Source: Rhodopseudomonas palustris (GTDB lineage: Bacteria; Pseudomonadota; Alphaproteobacteria; Rhizobiales; Xanthobacteraceae). From it: a stretch of DNA of 64,000 nucleotides. The stretch covers positions 5,122,501 through 5,186,500 of the forward strand of contig NZ_CP140155.1 in the NCBI RefSeq assembly GCF_034479375.1, written 5' to 3'. Both the position numbers and the translations under genes were made by a program. Below, piece after piece: positions 1 to 9,401 of the stretch; position 1 is the first letter of the stretch; every line of letters starts with the position of its first letter. Under the pieces are notes generated by a model. The model saw only the letters and a program-made list of their open reading frames with translations. It had not been told where the DNA came from and ran no database searches.

Positions 1-363
1 GAAATCATGCGTCGCGAACAGCCGCTTGTGGCCGGTGCCGGCCGGTAGCACCGCGACGTCGCCGGGATTCAGCTCGATCGCCTCGCCCTGGTCGCCGCCG
101 AACAGCACCAGCGCATGCCCGCGCGCGACGCCGAGCGCCTCGTGCACCGTCGCGTGATAATGCGCGTAGTCGAAAATGCCGTTGCGCCACATCTGGCCCC
201 AGCCGTTGCGGCCGAACAGCTCCTCGATCGCCTCCGCGGGGTCGTCGCGGGTGATATCGATCGCGCGCTTGTAGATCAGCAGCGGCATCGGATTGTTCGG
301 GATCAGTCCGTCATCGTCGAAATGATAGGACTGCGGCTTGATCTGGTCGCGGGCGAGCGACAT
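1..363 (-). CDS. Cupin-fold protein (YjlB-like), 3' end outside window
   Basis: Only the first 121 residues are in the window; the gene runs off the left edge. It starts at the ATG at 363, preceded by GGAG, and begins MSLARDQIKPQSYHFDDDG. Two cupin-barrel motifs are visible: HYHATVHEALG, with the usual metal-binding type histidines, and LNPGDVAVLPAGTGHK. The spacing resembles the YjlB group of small stand-alone cupins, whose substrate is not known. It follows the thioesterase gene on the same strand after 36 bases, so the two are probably co-transcribed. The family call is good; the function is unknown. Confidence 0.8.
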   Translation of the reverse strand, partial: MSLARDQIKPQSYHFDDDGLIPNNPMPLLIYKRAIDITRDDPAEAIEELFGRNGWGQMWRNGIFDYAHYHATVHEALGVARGHALVLFGGDQGEAIELNPGDVAVLPAGTGHKRLFATHDF

Positions 364-399
364 GCGGTCTCCGGCTTTGTTGGTACGCCGGAAACAACG

Positions 400-909
400 C
401 TACACGGCCGGGCCGGTTCCTGTCGGCAGATCGAACACCAGGCAGGTGGTGGTGGCGTGCGACAGCAACCTTCCCTTGCCGTCGGTGATCTTCGCCTCCG
501 CGGTCGCGGCGCGGCGACCGACATTGAAGATGCGGCCTTCGGTGCGGATCGTTCCGGTGTCGGCGTTCATGCCGCGGATGAAGCTGATCTTGAATTCCAG
601 CGTGGTGTAGCCCTGGCCCGGCTGCAGCATGCTCTGCACGGCGAGGCCCATCGCCGAATCCAGCAGCGTCGCCGCATAGCCGCCGTGCACCGACCCGATC
701 GGATTGTAGTGCCGCAGCGCCGGCACCGAATGCATCACGATCAGTCCGGGCTCGGCCGTGCAGTCGAACGGCGCGATGGTCTGCATGATCGGCGGCTGCG
801 GCAGCCGGCCGTCGAAGATCGCGCGGACGAAATCCAGCCCCGCCATCGACGCCATCGTTTCGACCGGCGTCACGCCGTAGTCGGTCTGTTCTCCGGTCCG
901 CGCATTCAT
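400..909 (-). CDS. PaaI-type hotdog-fold thioesterase
   Basis: A 169-residue protein with the single hotdog domain of PaaI-like acyl-CoA thioesterases, which hydrolyse aromatic or medium-chain acyl-CoA esters in the cytoplasm. The signature GSVHGGYAATLLDSAMG is present, with the HGG turn and the following acidic residue expected in the active site; the strand TLEFKISFIRGM follows. I chose the ATG at 909 because GGAGAG lies just upstream; a longer frame to 1005 adds a basic, non-conserved leader. The downstream cupin gene is 36 bases away on the same strand. The substrate cannot be read from the sequence. Confidence 0.85.
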   Translation of the reverse strand: MNARTGEQTDYGVTPVETMASMAGLDFVRAIFDGRLPQPPIMQTIAPFDCTAEPGLIVMHSVPALRHYNPIGSVHGGYAATLLDSAMGLAVQSMLQPGQGYTTLEFKISFIRGMNADTGTIRTEGRIFNVGRRAATAEAKITDGKGRLLSHATTTCLVFDLPTGTGPAV

Positions 910-1029
910 GCCGCTCTCCACTTTGAGATGATAAGCATCATACCAAAGTCGCGAGCGGGATGCCAGAGGGGGCGGACGCCGAAGGTGGTTGTGATGTCGC
1001 CGCACGCGGCGGCGCGAAGGGGAGCCGCC

Positions 1030-1716
1030 TCAGCCGAGCGCCGACGGCACGAACCGCCCGCGCTGGCGCAGCGTCGTCAGCACGGCGTGCAGATCGGGCA
1101 GCACCGCGGCGCATTTCTCCCGCGTGCCCTCGTCCGGCTGCAGCAGATCGGGCACCATCAGGGTGATCGTGCCGGCGGTGAAGGCGGCGGCGACGCCGAC
1201 GCTGGAATCCTCCACCGCGACGCAGTTCCTCGGCGCGCTGCCGATCCGCTCCGCGGCGAGCAGATACAGGTCGGGCGCCGGCTTGCCGCGATCGACGTCG
1301 TCGCGGGTGAAGATGGTGTCGAACCGGGCGCGGATGCCGGCCAGCGTCAGATGCAGGTCGGCAGTCTTGCGCGACGACGACGTCACCACCGCCACCTTGC
1401 AGCTGGCGTCGTGCAGCGTGTCGAGCAGCTCCAGCGTGCCGGCCTTCACCGGCAGGCCGCGCGCGAACCGGGCGTCGCGCTTGGCGGCGAAGGCCCGGTT
1501 GATATCGGCGAGCGGCAGCGCCTCGCCATAGCGCGCGACCAGCAGCGCCTGGCATTCCGCCCCGGGCAGGCCGATCATGCTGTGGCAGGTGGCGAGCGCG
1601 TCGGGCAGGCCCAGCTCGGTCAGCACCTCGGTCAGGCTCTCGATATAGACGCGCTCGGTGTCGACCAGCGTGCCGTCCATGTCGAGCAGCACCGCCTCGA
1701 TGAGCCAGTCGGTCAC
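1030..1716 (-). CDS. HAD-superfamily hydrolase (phosphoglycolate phosphatase/beta-phosphoglucomutase-like)
   Basis: A 228-residue haloacid-dehalogenase-like phosphatase. Motif I is LLDMDGTLVDTE near the N-terminus, with the nucleophile and acid-base aspartates. Motif II is VVTSSSRK. The lysine and acidic motifs are GKPAPDLYLLAAERIG and VAVEDSSVG. The helical insert between motif I and II is the cap found in the Gph and PgmB groups, which dephosphorylate small sugar phosphates. The start is taken as the GTG at 1716, because motif I normally lies about ten residues from the N-terminus. The CWC gene ends four bases upstream, which suggests translational coupling. Confidence 0.85.
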   Translation of the reverse strand: MTDWLIEAVLLDMDGTLVDTERVYIESLTEVLTELGLPDALATCHSMIGLPGAECQALLVARYGEALPLADINRAFAAKRDARFARGLPVKAGTLELLDTLHDASCKVAVVTSSSRKTADLHLTLAGIRARFDTIFTRDDVDRGKPAPDLYLLAAERIGSAPRNCVAVEDSSVGVAAAFTAGTITLMVPDLLQPDEGTREKCAAVLPDLHAVLTTLRQRGRFVPSALG

Positions 1717-1720
1717 GCGC

Positions 1721-1930
1721 TCACGCCCTGTCTCCAGCCGGCCGGCTCGCCTCGGCGGCCTCGCGCAGGCACTCCGGGCAAAGACAGTCCACCGCATCCG
1801 ACGGCATCGGCAGCGCCACCGGCTCCGCCGCGCACCAGCAACCGCCGTCCATCGTGCACGCGAACTCGACGCCGCAGCCGGCGCAGATCAAGCGGCGGGG
1901 CTGGGGAGGGGGCGATGGCAGCGGGTTCAT
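1721..1930 (-). CDS. Small cysteine-rich CWC-type protein
   Basis: A 69-residue protein with CAGCGVEFACTM, then GGCWCAAEP and CLCPECL. The two CxxC pairs and the central Cys-Trp-Cys match the Cys_rich_CWC family, small proteins presumed to bind zinc or another metal. No role is established. Its stop lies four bases before the GTG of the HAD phosphatase, so the two probably form an operon. Its cysteine spacing is regular enough that I regard it as a real gene despite its size. Confidence 0.75.
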   Translation of the reverse strand: MNPLPSPPPQPRRLICAGCGVEFACTMDGGCWCAAEPVALPMPSDAVDCLCPECLREAAEASRPAGDRA

Positions 1931-1985
1931 CGTGCCAGTTTAGCGCGGGGGATGCGGCAGGGTAAGGGCTTTCTGAGCGCTTCAG

Positions 1986-2248
1986 TTACTTAGACAACGC
2001 ACTGTCTTCGTCGTGGCCGGGCTCGTCCCGGCCATCCACGCTCTTCCTTTGGCTTTGGCTGCAAGACGTGGATGCCCGGCACAAGGCCGGGCATGACGAG
2101 GTTAGGGCACGGCCGACCTCAGTTCGCCAAGGTCATTCCGGGGCGCGCCGTCAGGCGCGAACCCGGAATCTCGCGGTGATGTGGTCTGCGCGGATGAACA
2201 GCTCGTGATTCCGGGTTCGCTCGCTTCGCGAGCGCCCCGGAATGACGG
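1986..2248. repeat. Compound palindromic repeat, copy 1 (left of the DnaB-like gene)
   Basis: Begins with TTACTTAGACAACGCACTG, continues with an inverted pair around GGCCGGGCTCGTCCCGGCC (2017-2100), and ends with a second palindromic unit from GTCATTCCGGGGCGCG (2132) to CGCCCCGGAATGACG (2248). The same arrangement, including the leader, recurs at 3161-3357 on the other side of one gene. It fills most of the 510-base gap at 1931-2440; nothing else was recognised there. Confidence 0.85.
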
Positions 2249-2440
2249 GGCAATCGGATCTGCGAAGCCGATTTTCCCGGCGGCAGACTCAGGCTATGAT
2301 TTCGCTCCGGCGCGGCCCACGCCTCCCCCCTCCATCGGGAAAGTATCCTTCATACCGGGCCGGATGATCATCGAACCGACTGTTCGGGCGCAAGCATAAG
2401 GAGGGATTGCAGGCATGGCCCGCACCAGGAGGTTCTCGAG

Positions 2441-3151
2441 ATGCGACTGTCTGCTCCTCTCTATCGGCTGAAGCGCGAGGCGAAACTGCTGTCGCGCGAC
2501 CAGCACATTCCGCTGCACGCGGCGCTCGACCGCGTCGCTGCGCAGCAGGGCTTCGCCCGCTGGAGTCTGTTGGCGAGCACGCATGCGCGCGGCCTGGCCG
2601 CGCGTCTGTTCGCGCAATTGCAGCCCGGCGACATGGTGTTGATCGGCGCGCGGCCCGGGCAGGGCAAGACGCTGCTCAGCGTCGAACTCGCCGCGCAGGC
2701 GATGCAAGCGGGGCAGCGCGCCGCGTTCTTCACGCTCGAATACACCGAGGCCGAGGTCGAAGGTCGCTTCAAGGCGTCCGGCGTCGACCCGGCAGGATTT
2801 GCCGGTTTGCTCGACCTCGACACGTCGGAGGCGATCTGCGCCGATCACATCGTGGCGCGTCTGGCGACGGCGCCGCGCGGGACGCTGGCGGTGATCGATT
2901 ATCTCCAGTTGCTCGACCGCCGGCGCGACACCCCCGACCTCGCCACGCAGGTTCGCACGCTGCAGTCCTTCGCCCGGGAGCGCGGGCTGGTGTTCATCGT
3001 CATCTCGCAGATCCACCGCTCGTTCGATCCGAAGGCCAAGAGCTGCCCGGATCTCGCGGACGTCCGCCTGATCAACGATCTCGATCTGAGACTGTTCTCG
3101 AAGGCGTGCTTCCTCCACGACGGCGAAATCGAATTCGCTCAGGTGAACTGA
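2441..3151 (+). CDS. Small DnaB/KaiC-like RecA-fold ATPase
   Basis: A 236-residue protein. Residues 7-45 form a short helical N-terminal unit (LKREAKLLSRDQHIPLHAAL). Residues 60-235 resemble the helicase domain of replicative DnaB: Walker A GARPGQGKT (69-77), a catalytic-type glutamate in FFTLEYTEAEV (E100), Walker B LAVIDYLQLL (149-158) and sensor VFIVISQIHRS. The DnaB primase-binding N-domain is absent and the protein is about half the length of DnaB, so it is unlikely to be the replicative helicase. A single-domain ATPase of unknown role is the safest call. It is bracketed by two copies of the same compound repeat. Confidence 0.7.
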   Translation: MRLSAPLYRLKREAKLLSRDQHIPLHAALDRVAAQQGFARWSLLASTHARGLAARLFAQLQPGDMVLIGARPGQGKTLLSVELAAQAMQAGQRAAFFTLEYTEAEVEGRFKASGVDPAGFAGLLDLDTSEAICADHIVARLATAPRGTLAVIDYLQLLDRRRDTPDLATQVRTLQSFARERGLVFIVISQIHRSFDPKAKSCPDLADVRLINDLDLRLFSKACFLHDGEIEFAQVN

Positions 3152-3160
3152 GAGCTTTGG

Positions 3161-3357
3161 TTACTTAGACAACGCACTGCCTTCGTCATGGCCGGGCTCG
3201 TCCCGGCCATCCACGCCTTTCGGGCGTGCGCCTCACACCGTCATTCCGGGGCGCGCCGTCAGGCGCGAGCCCGGAATCTCGCGGAGATGTGCTCTGCGCG
3301 GATGAACAGCTCGGGATTCCGGGTTCGCTCGCTCCGCGAGCGCCCCGGAATGACGAA
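3161..3357. repeat. Compound palindromic repeat, copy 2 (right of the DnaB-like gene)
   Basis: Opens with the same TTACTTAGACAACGCACTG leader as the copy at 1986, then one arm of the GGCCGGGCTCGTCCCGGCC unit, then the GTCATTCCGGGGCGCG unit ending in CCCCGGAATGACG. The long inner part seen in copy 1 (2045-2130) is shorter here. It ends 14 bases from the stop of the aldo/keto reductase gene. Confidence 0.85.
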
Positions 3358-3370
3358 CTCTGAGGCAATG

Positions 3371-4312
<942 letters not shown>

Positions 4313-4402
4313 GATGTGTCCTGTGCGAAACGCCGAAGCGCGCATTGTGGCGCGCGCGCCGCGCGGCGGCAAGGCGGCGGCGTTCACATCGGCGATGCGG
4401 CG

Positions 4403-5251
4403 TCAGGCCGGCTCGAGCTGCGCTGCCGGCTGCGCGACAGGCGCAGCATTCGGACGCGGCGCGATCGGATCGCGGATGCCGGCGCGGCGCGCGGCCTCGC
4501 ACATCCGCCGCACCGATTGCTCGGCGTCGCGCGTGATCGCCTTGCGATCGGTCGCGGAGGCCGCGATCGGCTCGCCCCAGCTCACGGTGACGTCGATCGC
4601 GCCGGTCGAGAGCAGGCCGATGAAATGCGGGATCAGATCGGCGTCGCCGTACCACGCCACGCGCTCGCGCAGCTCGCGGCCGATCGGCAGGCCGCCGAAT
4701 CCCGTATAGGTCACCGCCATCGGCTGCACGCCGATCGCGGCCCGCGCCTCGTCGGCGAGCGCATGATGCACCGCGCCGACCAGCGCCGAGCGGAATGGCA
4801 GCACGCGGCTGCCGTCGCTCGAGGTGCCCTCGGCGAACAACACCACGGCGTCGCCATCGGCGAGCCGCGCGCCGATCTCGGCGGTGGCGTCGCCGGTGCG
4901 ATGCCGCGCCTGACGGTCGATGAAAATGGTGCGCTGGAGCTTCGCCAGAAAGCCGAACAGCGGCCAGCCCGCGACTTCGCTCTTTGCGACGAAGGTCACC
5001 GGCGTCAGCGCCGAGATCACGCAGATGTCGAGCCAGGAGACGTGGTTGGACAGAATCAGCACCGGGCCTTGGCCGTGCCGGCGGCCGGCTTCGCGGATCC
5101 GGACGCCGATCAGCCTGCACAAAATCCGGTGATACAACCGTGGGATGGTGCGCTGGATCCGCCACCCGTTGCGGAGCGCCAGAAGCTGCAGCGGCAGCAG
5201 CGCCAGCGTCAGGGGCACCACGCAGGCAATCACAACAGCGACTCGGATCAT
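4403..5251 (-). CDS. 1-acyl-sn-glycerol-3-phosphate acyltransferase (PlsC family)
   Basis: A 282-residue membrane-associated acyltransferase that probably adds the second acyl chain to lysophosphatidic acid, or a related lysolipid such as ornithine lipid. An N-terminal hydrophobic segment (residues 3-27) is followed by the catalytic NHVSWLD (HX4D), the FIDRQ block and the phosphate-binding FAEGTSSDGSRVLPF. The order and spacing match PlsC. Since alphaproteobacteria carry several paralogues, including OlsA, the exact substrate is open. The C-terminus is rich in Ala, Pro and Gln and probably disordered. Confidence 0.85.
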   Translation of the reverse strand: MIRVAVVIACVVPLTLALLPLQLLALRNGWRIQRTIPRLYHRILCRLIGVRIREAGRRHGQGPVLILSNHVSWLDICVISALTPVTFVAKSEVAGWPLFGFLAKLQRTIFIDRQARHRTGDATAEIGARLADGDAVVLFAEGTSSDGSRVLPFRSALVGAVHHALADEARAAIGVQPMAVTYTGFGGLPIGRELRERVAWYGDADLIPHFIGLLSTGAIDVTVSWGEPIAASATDRKAITRDAEQSVRRMCEAARRAGIRDPIAPRPNAAPVAQPAAQLEPA

Positions 5252-5545
5252 GGCAATATCACCCGTTCAAAAAAGGTGCGGCCCCGGTCAGACGCGGCGA
5301 CTGACAGGGACCGCTGGGACGCTGATCGGCGACGGGGGGCCTCGATCAAACGCGAGGTCAAACTATCGGTACATTATTACATAGAGGTGACGTATCAGGG
5401 ACAATCCCGAGTCGCCGCCGGCATCGTCCGCCGCCGGTGGGGCTCGTGAATGCCATCGTGCGATCTCGCGTCATCGCGTTTGCGTGAAGCCGCGGGAACC
5501 GCGTCGCGCCCATGTTGTTACCACTCGGCTTTCGAAAGGCTTCCC

Positions 5546-5905
5546 ATGCCCCCCAGCTTCATCTCGCCCTATCTGCTGCCGATCTTGCTGCTGATCGGCT
5601 CCAACATCTTCATGACCTTCGCCTGGTACGGGCATCTCAAGCACAAGACCGTCGCGCTGCCATTGGTGATCATGGTGAGCTGGGGCATCGCGCTGTTCGA
5701 ATACTGGCTGGCGGTGCCGGCCAATCGCTGGGGCAGCGCGGTGTATTCGGCGGCGCAGCTCAAGACCATGCAGGAAGTGATCACGCTGGTGGTGTTCGCC
5801 GGCTTTTCGGCGCTGTATCTGAAGGAGCCGCTGTCGTGGAATCATGCGCTCGGCTTCGCCTTCATCGCGCTCGGCGCATACTTCATCTTCCACAAATGGA
5901 ATTGA
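5546..5905 (+). CDS. DMT-type small membrane protein, DUF486
   Basis: A 119-residue integral membrane protein with four predicted transmembrane helices, beginning at PYLLPILLLIGSNIFMTFAW. The conserved DUF486 features are WYGHLKHK, a mid-protein EYWLAVPANRWG and the end GAYFIFHKW. DUF486 proteins are related to the small drug/metabolite transporters, but no substrate is established. The ATG at 5546 is preferred to an upstream start at 5450 because it places the first helix next to the N-terminus. The 294-base gap before it includes an AT-rich stretch at 5360-5390 that may be its promoter. Confidence 0.85.
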   Translation: MPPSFISPYLLPILLLIGSNIFMTFAWYGHLKHKTVALPLVIMVSWGIALFEYWLAVPANRWGSAVYSAAQLKTMQEVITLVVFAGFSALYLKEPLSWNHALGFAFIALGAYFIFHKWN

Positions 5906-6097
5906 GGTAGTTCATCATTCCTCCCGTCCGATTTCGTTTCAGGAGGTCGCGTCCGGTTCGCGCCGACGCCGGCTTGCGGCGCGTTGCGAGCGATGGCTCT
6001 GCGACATTATCACCGCGATCTCGTGGCTTTGGACGTTGACGAGCCGGTTTGCGACGTGGTCTGATACCGGCAAAACAACATTCCGAGGGAGAAGCGC

Positions 6098-7138
6098 GTG
6101 CCGGGCTCGATCACCAAATCGAATCGTCGAAGCATTTTGAAGGGCGCGCTGGCCGTCGCGGCGGCTCCGGCGGTGATCGGGCAGGCGCTCGCGCAGGAGA
6201 AAGTCACCTGGAAGGTCCAGGCGCACTGGCCGAAAGCTTCAGGGTCGTTCAACGACAGTCTCGCGGTGCTCGCCAAAGAGATTGCGGCGCGCACCGATGG
6301 GCGCCTCAACCTGGAGCTGTACGGCGCCGGCGAGATCGCCAAGGATCGCGAAATCTACAACGTTGTGCGGCGCGGCGTCGTGCAGATGGGCACGATTTCG
6401 CCGGCGTATATTCTCGGCGAAGCGCAGGCGATGGGGCTGCTCTACGGCGTGCCTGGTACGCTGCGTGACTCGTGGGAGATGATGCATCTCACCAAGAATC
6501 TCGGTATCGAAAAGATGGTCAACGAGGAATTGCGACCCAAGGGCGTCGTGATCCTGGCCGAGAAGGCCTACCCGACCGAGGTGGTTCTCAAACGAAAGAT
6601 CGGATCGGCGGCCGAACTCGGCTCGCTGAAGATCCGCTCCGCCGGCTCGATGCTGGAATATCTCGCCGCGGCTGGAGCGTCGCCGCAGCAGATCGCCGGC
6701 CCGGAGATCTATCAGGCGATCTCGACCGGCGTCGTGGATGGCGCGCATTGGGGCGCGGCGGTCGGCGCGCTGTCGATGAAATTCTGGGAGGTCGCGCCGT
6801 TCCACATGAAGCCGGCTCTCGGCTTCACCAACGACGCCTACATCATCAACACGGCGGCGCTGGACAAGCTGCCTGCGGACCTGCGGCTGCAGCTGCTGTC
6901 GTTGATCGAGGAGCGCTATTTCCTGCGCTCGGTGGAGTATCTGCATCAGGAAGCGGTCGCGCTCAACACCGGCAAAGCCAAGATGAACGTCGAGGTGGTG
7001 CGGTTTTCCGACGACGTGCTCGCCAAATTCACCCAGGCGTCCAAGACGATCCTGGAGAAGGAAACGGCGAAGGGCGCCATCGCCGCCAAGGGCGGCGCGG
7101 CCGTGTCGAAGCTGATGTCGGATCTCGGTTACGGCTGA
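6098..7138 (+). CDS. dctP: TRAP transporter solute-binding protein (DctP family)
   Basis: A 346-residue periplasmic binding protein that captures a carboxylate or related organic acid for the DctQ/DctM permease. The N-terminus NRRSILKG followed by an Ala-rich stretch and AQA-type cleavage region is a twin-arginine-like signal. The conserved Arg of the ligand site is in LGSLKIRSAGS, followed by the DctP pattern GVVDGAHWG. The start is a GTG at 6098, preceded by GAGGGAGAAG. The small and large permease genes follow on the same strand in the standard order. The ligand cannot be deduced. Confidence 0.9.
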   Translation: MPGSITKSNRRSILKGALAVAAAPAVIGQALAQEKVTWKVQAHWPKASGSFNDSLAVLAKEIAARTDGRLNLELYGAGEIAKDREIYNVVRRGVVQMGTISPAYILGEAQAMGLLYGVPGTLRDSWEMMHLTKNLGIEKMVNEELRPKGVVILAEKAYPTEVVLKRKIGSAAELGSLKIRSAGSMLEYLAAAGASPQQIAGPEIYQAISTGVVDGAHWGAAVGALSMKFWEVAPFHMKPALGFTNDAYIINTAALDKLPADLRLQLLSLIEERYFLRSVEYLHQEAVALNTGKAKMNVEVVRFSDDVLAKFTQASKTILEKETAKGAIAAKGGAAVSKLMSDLGYG

Positions 7139-7286
7139 GGGCGCGCCGCTATCGCGCCGATGAAGTCGCCGAACCAATCCCGCGAAGTGCCGGTGCCGCG
7201 ATCCGACGTGCCTGCGTTCGGTCCGACGCGGCGGATCGTCTCCGGCGGTCCGCCCGGCCGGCCGCGTCGAGACGGAAAGTGAAGGA

Positions 7287-7829
7287 ATGCTGAAACTCGC
7301 CAGGGCGATCACCCGCCTCAATTTCTGGGTCGCCAGAGTCTCCGCGTGGCTGATCGTCCCGATCTTTCTGCTGCTGATGGCCGACGTGATCATGCGCTAC
7401 CTGGTCGGCAGCGCCGCGATCTGGACCGCGGAATTCGCGCAACTGATCTTCGGCGCCTATGCGGTGATCGCCGGCGGCTACCTGCTCTCGGAGCGGGCAC
7501 ATGTCAGCGTCGACATCTTCTACGGCAAGTTCTCCCGGGTGCGGAAGGCGAAGGTCGATCTCGCGACCTCGGTTCTGTTCTTCCTGTTCGTCGGCGTGCT
7601 GATCTGGCAGAGCTCCGACATGGCGTGGGAGTCCATCGCCAAGATGGAGTCCAGCTACAGCATCTGGAATCCGTACATCTGGCCGGTCAAGCTCGCGATT
7701 CCCGTCGCGGGTGTGCTGCTGCTGCTGCAGGGCCTGGTGCGCGTCTTCTCCGATATCCGCACCGCGGCCGGCTACGAGAACGACCCCGAAACGTTCGGCA
7801 AGCAGGCCGGCGGCGATCCCTCTCACTGA
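7287..7829 (+). CDS. dctQ: TRAP transporter small permease (DctQ family)
   Basis: A 180-residue inner-membrane protein with four predicted helices, starting with WLIVPIFLLLMADVIMRY. It carries the DctQ features of an N-terminal RLNFWVARVSAWL amphipathic run, the central WTAEFAQLIFGAYAVIAGGYLL and a late GVLLLLQGLVRV helix. DctQ forms a complex with DctM and supports Na+-driven uptake of the DctP ligand. It starts 148 bases after dctP and ends 12 bases before dctM. Confidence 0.9.
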   Translation: MLKLARAITRLNFWVARVSAWLIVPIFLLLMADVIMRYLVGSAAIWTAEFAQLIFGAYAVIAGGYLLSERAHVSVDIFYGKFSRVRKAKVDLATSVLFFLFVGVLIWQSSDMAWESIAKMESSYSIWNPYIWPVKLAIPVAGVLLLLQGLVRVFSDIRTAAGYENDPETFGKQAGGDPSH

Positions 7830-7841
7830 ACGGACGTTCTC

Positions 7842-9164
7842 GTGTCTGTCGAACTCCTGACCCTGCTGTTCTTCGGTTCGTTGCTGTTCTTCCTGTTCAT
7901 CGGCACGCCGCTGGCGTTCACGCTCGGCGGCATCTCCGTCGTATTCCTGTATTTCACCATGGGGCCGGTCGGCTTCTACATCGTCGCGTCCAAATTCTGG
8001 GATTCGATGACCAGCTTCACGCTGATCGCGATCCCGATGTACGTGTACATGGCGATGCTGCTCGAGAAATCGGGCGTGGCGCAGGATCTGTACCGGATGA
8101 TGCACGTCTGGTTCGGCGCGATGCGCGGCGGGCTGGCGATCGGTACCGTGCTGATCTGCGCGATCTTCGCGGCGATGAGCGGGATCAGCGGCGCTGCGGT
8201 CGTCACCATGGGCGCCATCGCGCTGCCGCGGATGCTCGAGCGCGGCTACGACAAGCGGCTCGCGATCGGCGCGATCAACGCGGGAGGCGGCTGGGGCGTG
8301 CTGATTCCGCCGTCGATCCTGATGGTGCTCTACGCGCTGCTGACCGAGGTCTCGGTCGGCCGCCTGTTCGCATCCGGCATCGGCCCCGGGATTCTGCTCG
8401 TGGTTCTGGTGACCATCTACATCACCGTCCGCGCCTGGCTGCAGCCGTCGCTGGCGCCGGCGCTGCCGGTCGAGGAGCGCGGCGACTGGGGGCTTAAATT
8501 CGCATCGCTGAAGGCCGTCGTGCTGCCGCTGCTGATCGTGGTGATGGTGCTGGGCGCGATCTTCGGCGGCTTCGCGACGCCGACCGAAGCCGCGGCGCTC
8601 GGCGTGTTCGGCGCGTTGCTGGCCTCCGCGGTGCATCGCAAGCTGACGCTGGAGGTGCTGACCGACGCCGCGATGCAGACGCTGCGCCTCACCGCGCTGA
8701 TCATGTGGATTCTGTTCGCCGCGCACGCCTTCTCGACGGCCTACACCACGCTCGGCGCCAACGAGTTGATGAACCATCTGATGACGCTGATTCCGGGCGG
8801 CGAGTGGGGCGCGCTGGCCTTCATCCTGCTCGTGCTGCTGCTGCTCGGCATGGTGCTGGATCCGGTCGGCATCATGCTGATCACGCTGCCGGTGTTCATG
8901 CCCGTGGTGCAGCTCTACAACTGGGATCCGGTGTGGTTCGGCGTCGTCTTCATCATCATGATGGAGATCGGCTACATGACGCCGCCGTTCGGCTTCAACC
9001 TGTTCTACCTGAAGGCGGTGGCGCCGCCCGAGGTCACCATGGCCGACATCTACTGGTCGGTCGTGCCCTATGTGCTGGTGACGCTGTTGGGCGTGCTGAT
9101 CCTGATCGTCTTCCCGCAGATCGCGCTGTTCTTCCCGAACCTGTTCTTCGGCGTTCCGCGCTAG
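7842..9164 (+). CDS. dctM: TRAP transporter large permease (DctM family)
   Basis: A 440-residue inner-membrane permease with about twelve hydrophobic helices, the ion-transporter-like channel of the TRAP system. Typical DctM motifs are SGISGAAVVTMGAIALPRML, the repeated INAGGGWGVLIPPSI hairpin, GFATPTEAAALGVFGALL and the second hairpin EIGYMTPPFGFNLFY. The start is a GTG at 7842, 12 bases after the dctQ stop. A complete dctP-Q-M set indicates a working proton- or sodium-coupled uptake system for an organic acid. Confidence 0.92.
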   Translation: MSVELLTLLFFGSLLFFLFIGTPLAFTLGGISVVFLYFTMGPVGFYIVASKFWDSMTSFTLIAIPMYVYMAMLLEKSGVAQDLYRMMHVWFGAMRGGLAIGTVLICAIFAAMSGISGAAVVTMGAIALPRMLERGYDKRLAIGAINAGGGWGVLIPPSILMVLYALLTEVSVGRLFASGIGPGILLVVLVTIYITVRAWLQPSLAPALPVEERGDWGLKFASLKAVVLPLLIVVMVLGAIFGGFATPTEAAALGVFGALLASAVHRKLTLEVLTDAAMQTLRLTALIMWILFAAHAFSTAYTTLGANELMNHLMTLIPGGEWGALAFILLVLLLLGMVLDPVGIMLITLPVFMPVVQLYNWDPVWFGVVFIIMMEIGYMTPPFGFNLFYLKAVAPPEVTMADIYWSVVPYVLVTLLGVLILIVFPQIALFFPNLFFGVPR

Positions 9165-9168
9165 TGGT

Positions 9169-9388
9169 GTTCTCTCTCCGATGGAATCAGCACTGGCGCT
9201 CAGGGATCCTCGCCGCAGGCACAACCTCATGGTGAGGAGGCGCGTAGCGCCGTCTCGAACCATGCGCCGCCGGCCCTGCGTCGCCCCATCCTTCGAGACG
9301 CCCGGCTTCGCCGGGCTCCTCAGGATGAGGAGTCAGTGCATCTGGCAAAGGTCATATCGCTTCATTCACTCGATGAAACGCGCTAGCG
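9169..9388. repeat. Dispersed repeat C, copy 1
   Basis: A segment of about 220 bases from just before GGAATCAGCACTGGCG to GATGAAACGCGCTAGCG. A second copy with clear similarity over its whole length lies at 53761-53987. The core contains palindromic pieces GAGACGCCCGGCTTCG and CTCCTCAGGATGAGGAG. It fills the gap between dctM and the convergent dehydrogenase gene. No open frame in it looks coding. Confidence 0.85.
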
Positions 9389-9401
9389 GCAAGGCCGTTG
9401 C

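Noticed and set aside
115..1965. A 616-residue open frame on the plus strand
   Set aside because: It lies opposite the thioesterase, HAD and CWC genes, is Arg/His-rich and has no family motif. It is a GC-rich antisense shadow.
7149..9263. A 704-residue open frame on the minus strand
   Set aside because: It is antisense to the TRAP permease genes and extremely rich in His, Arg, Gln and Asp, as expected for the complement of membrane helices.
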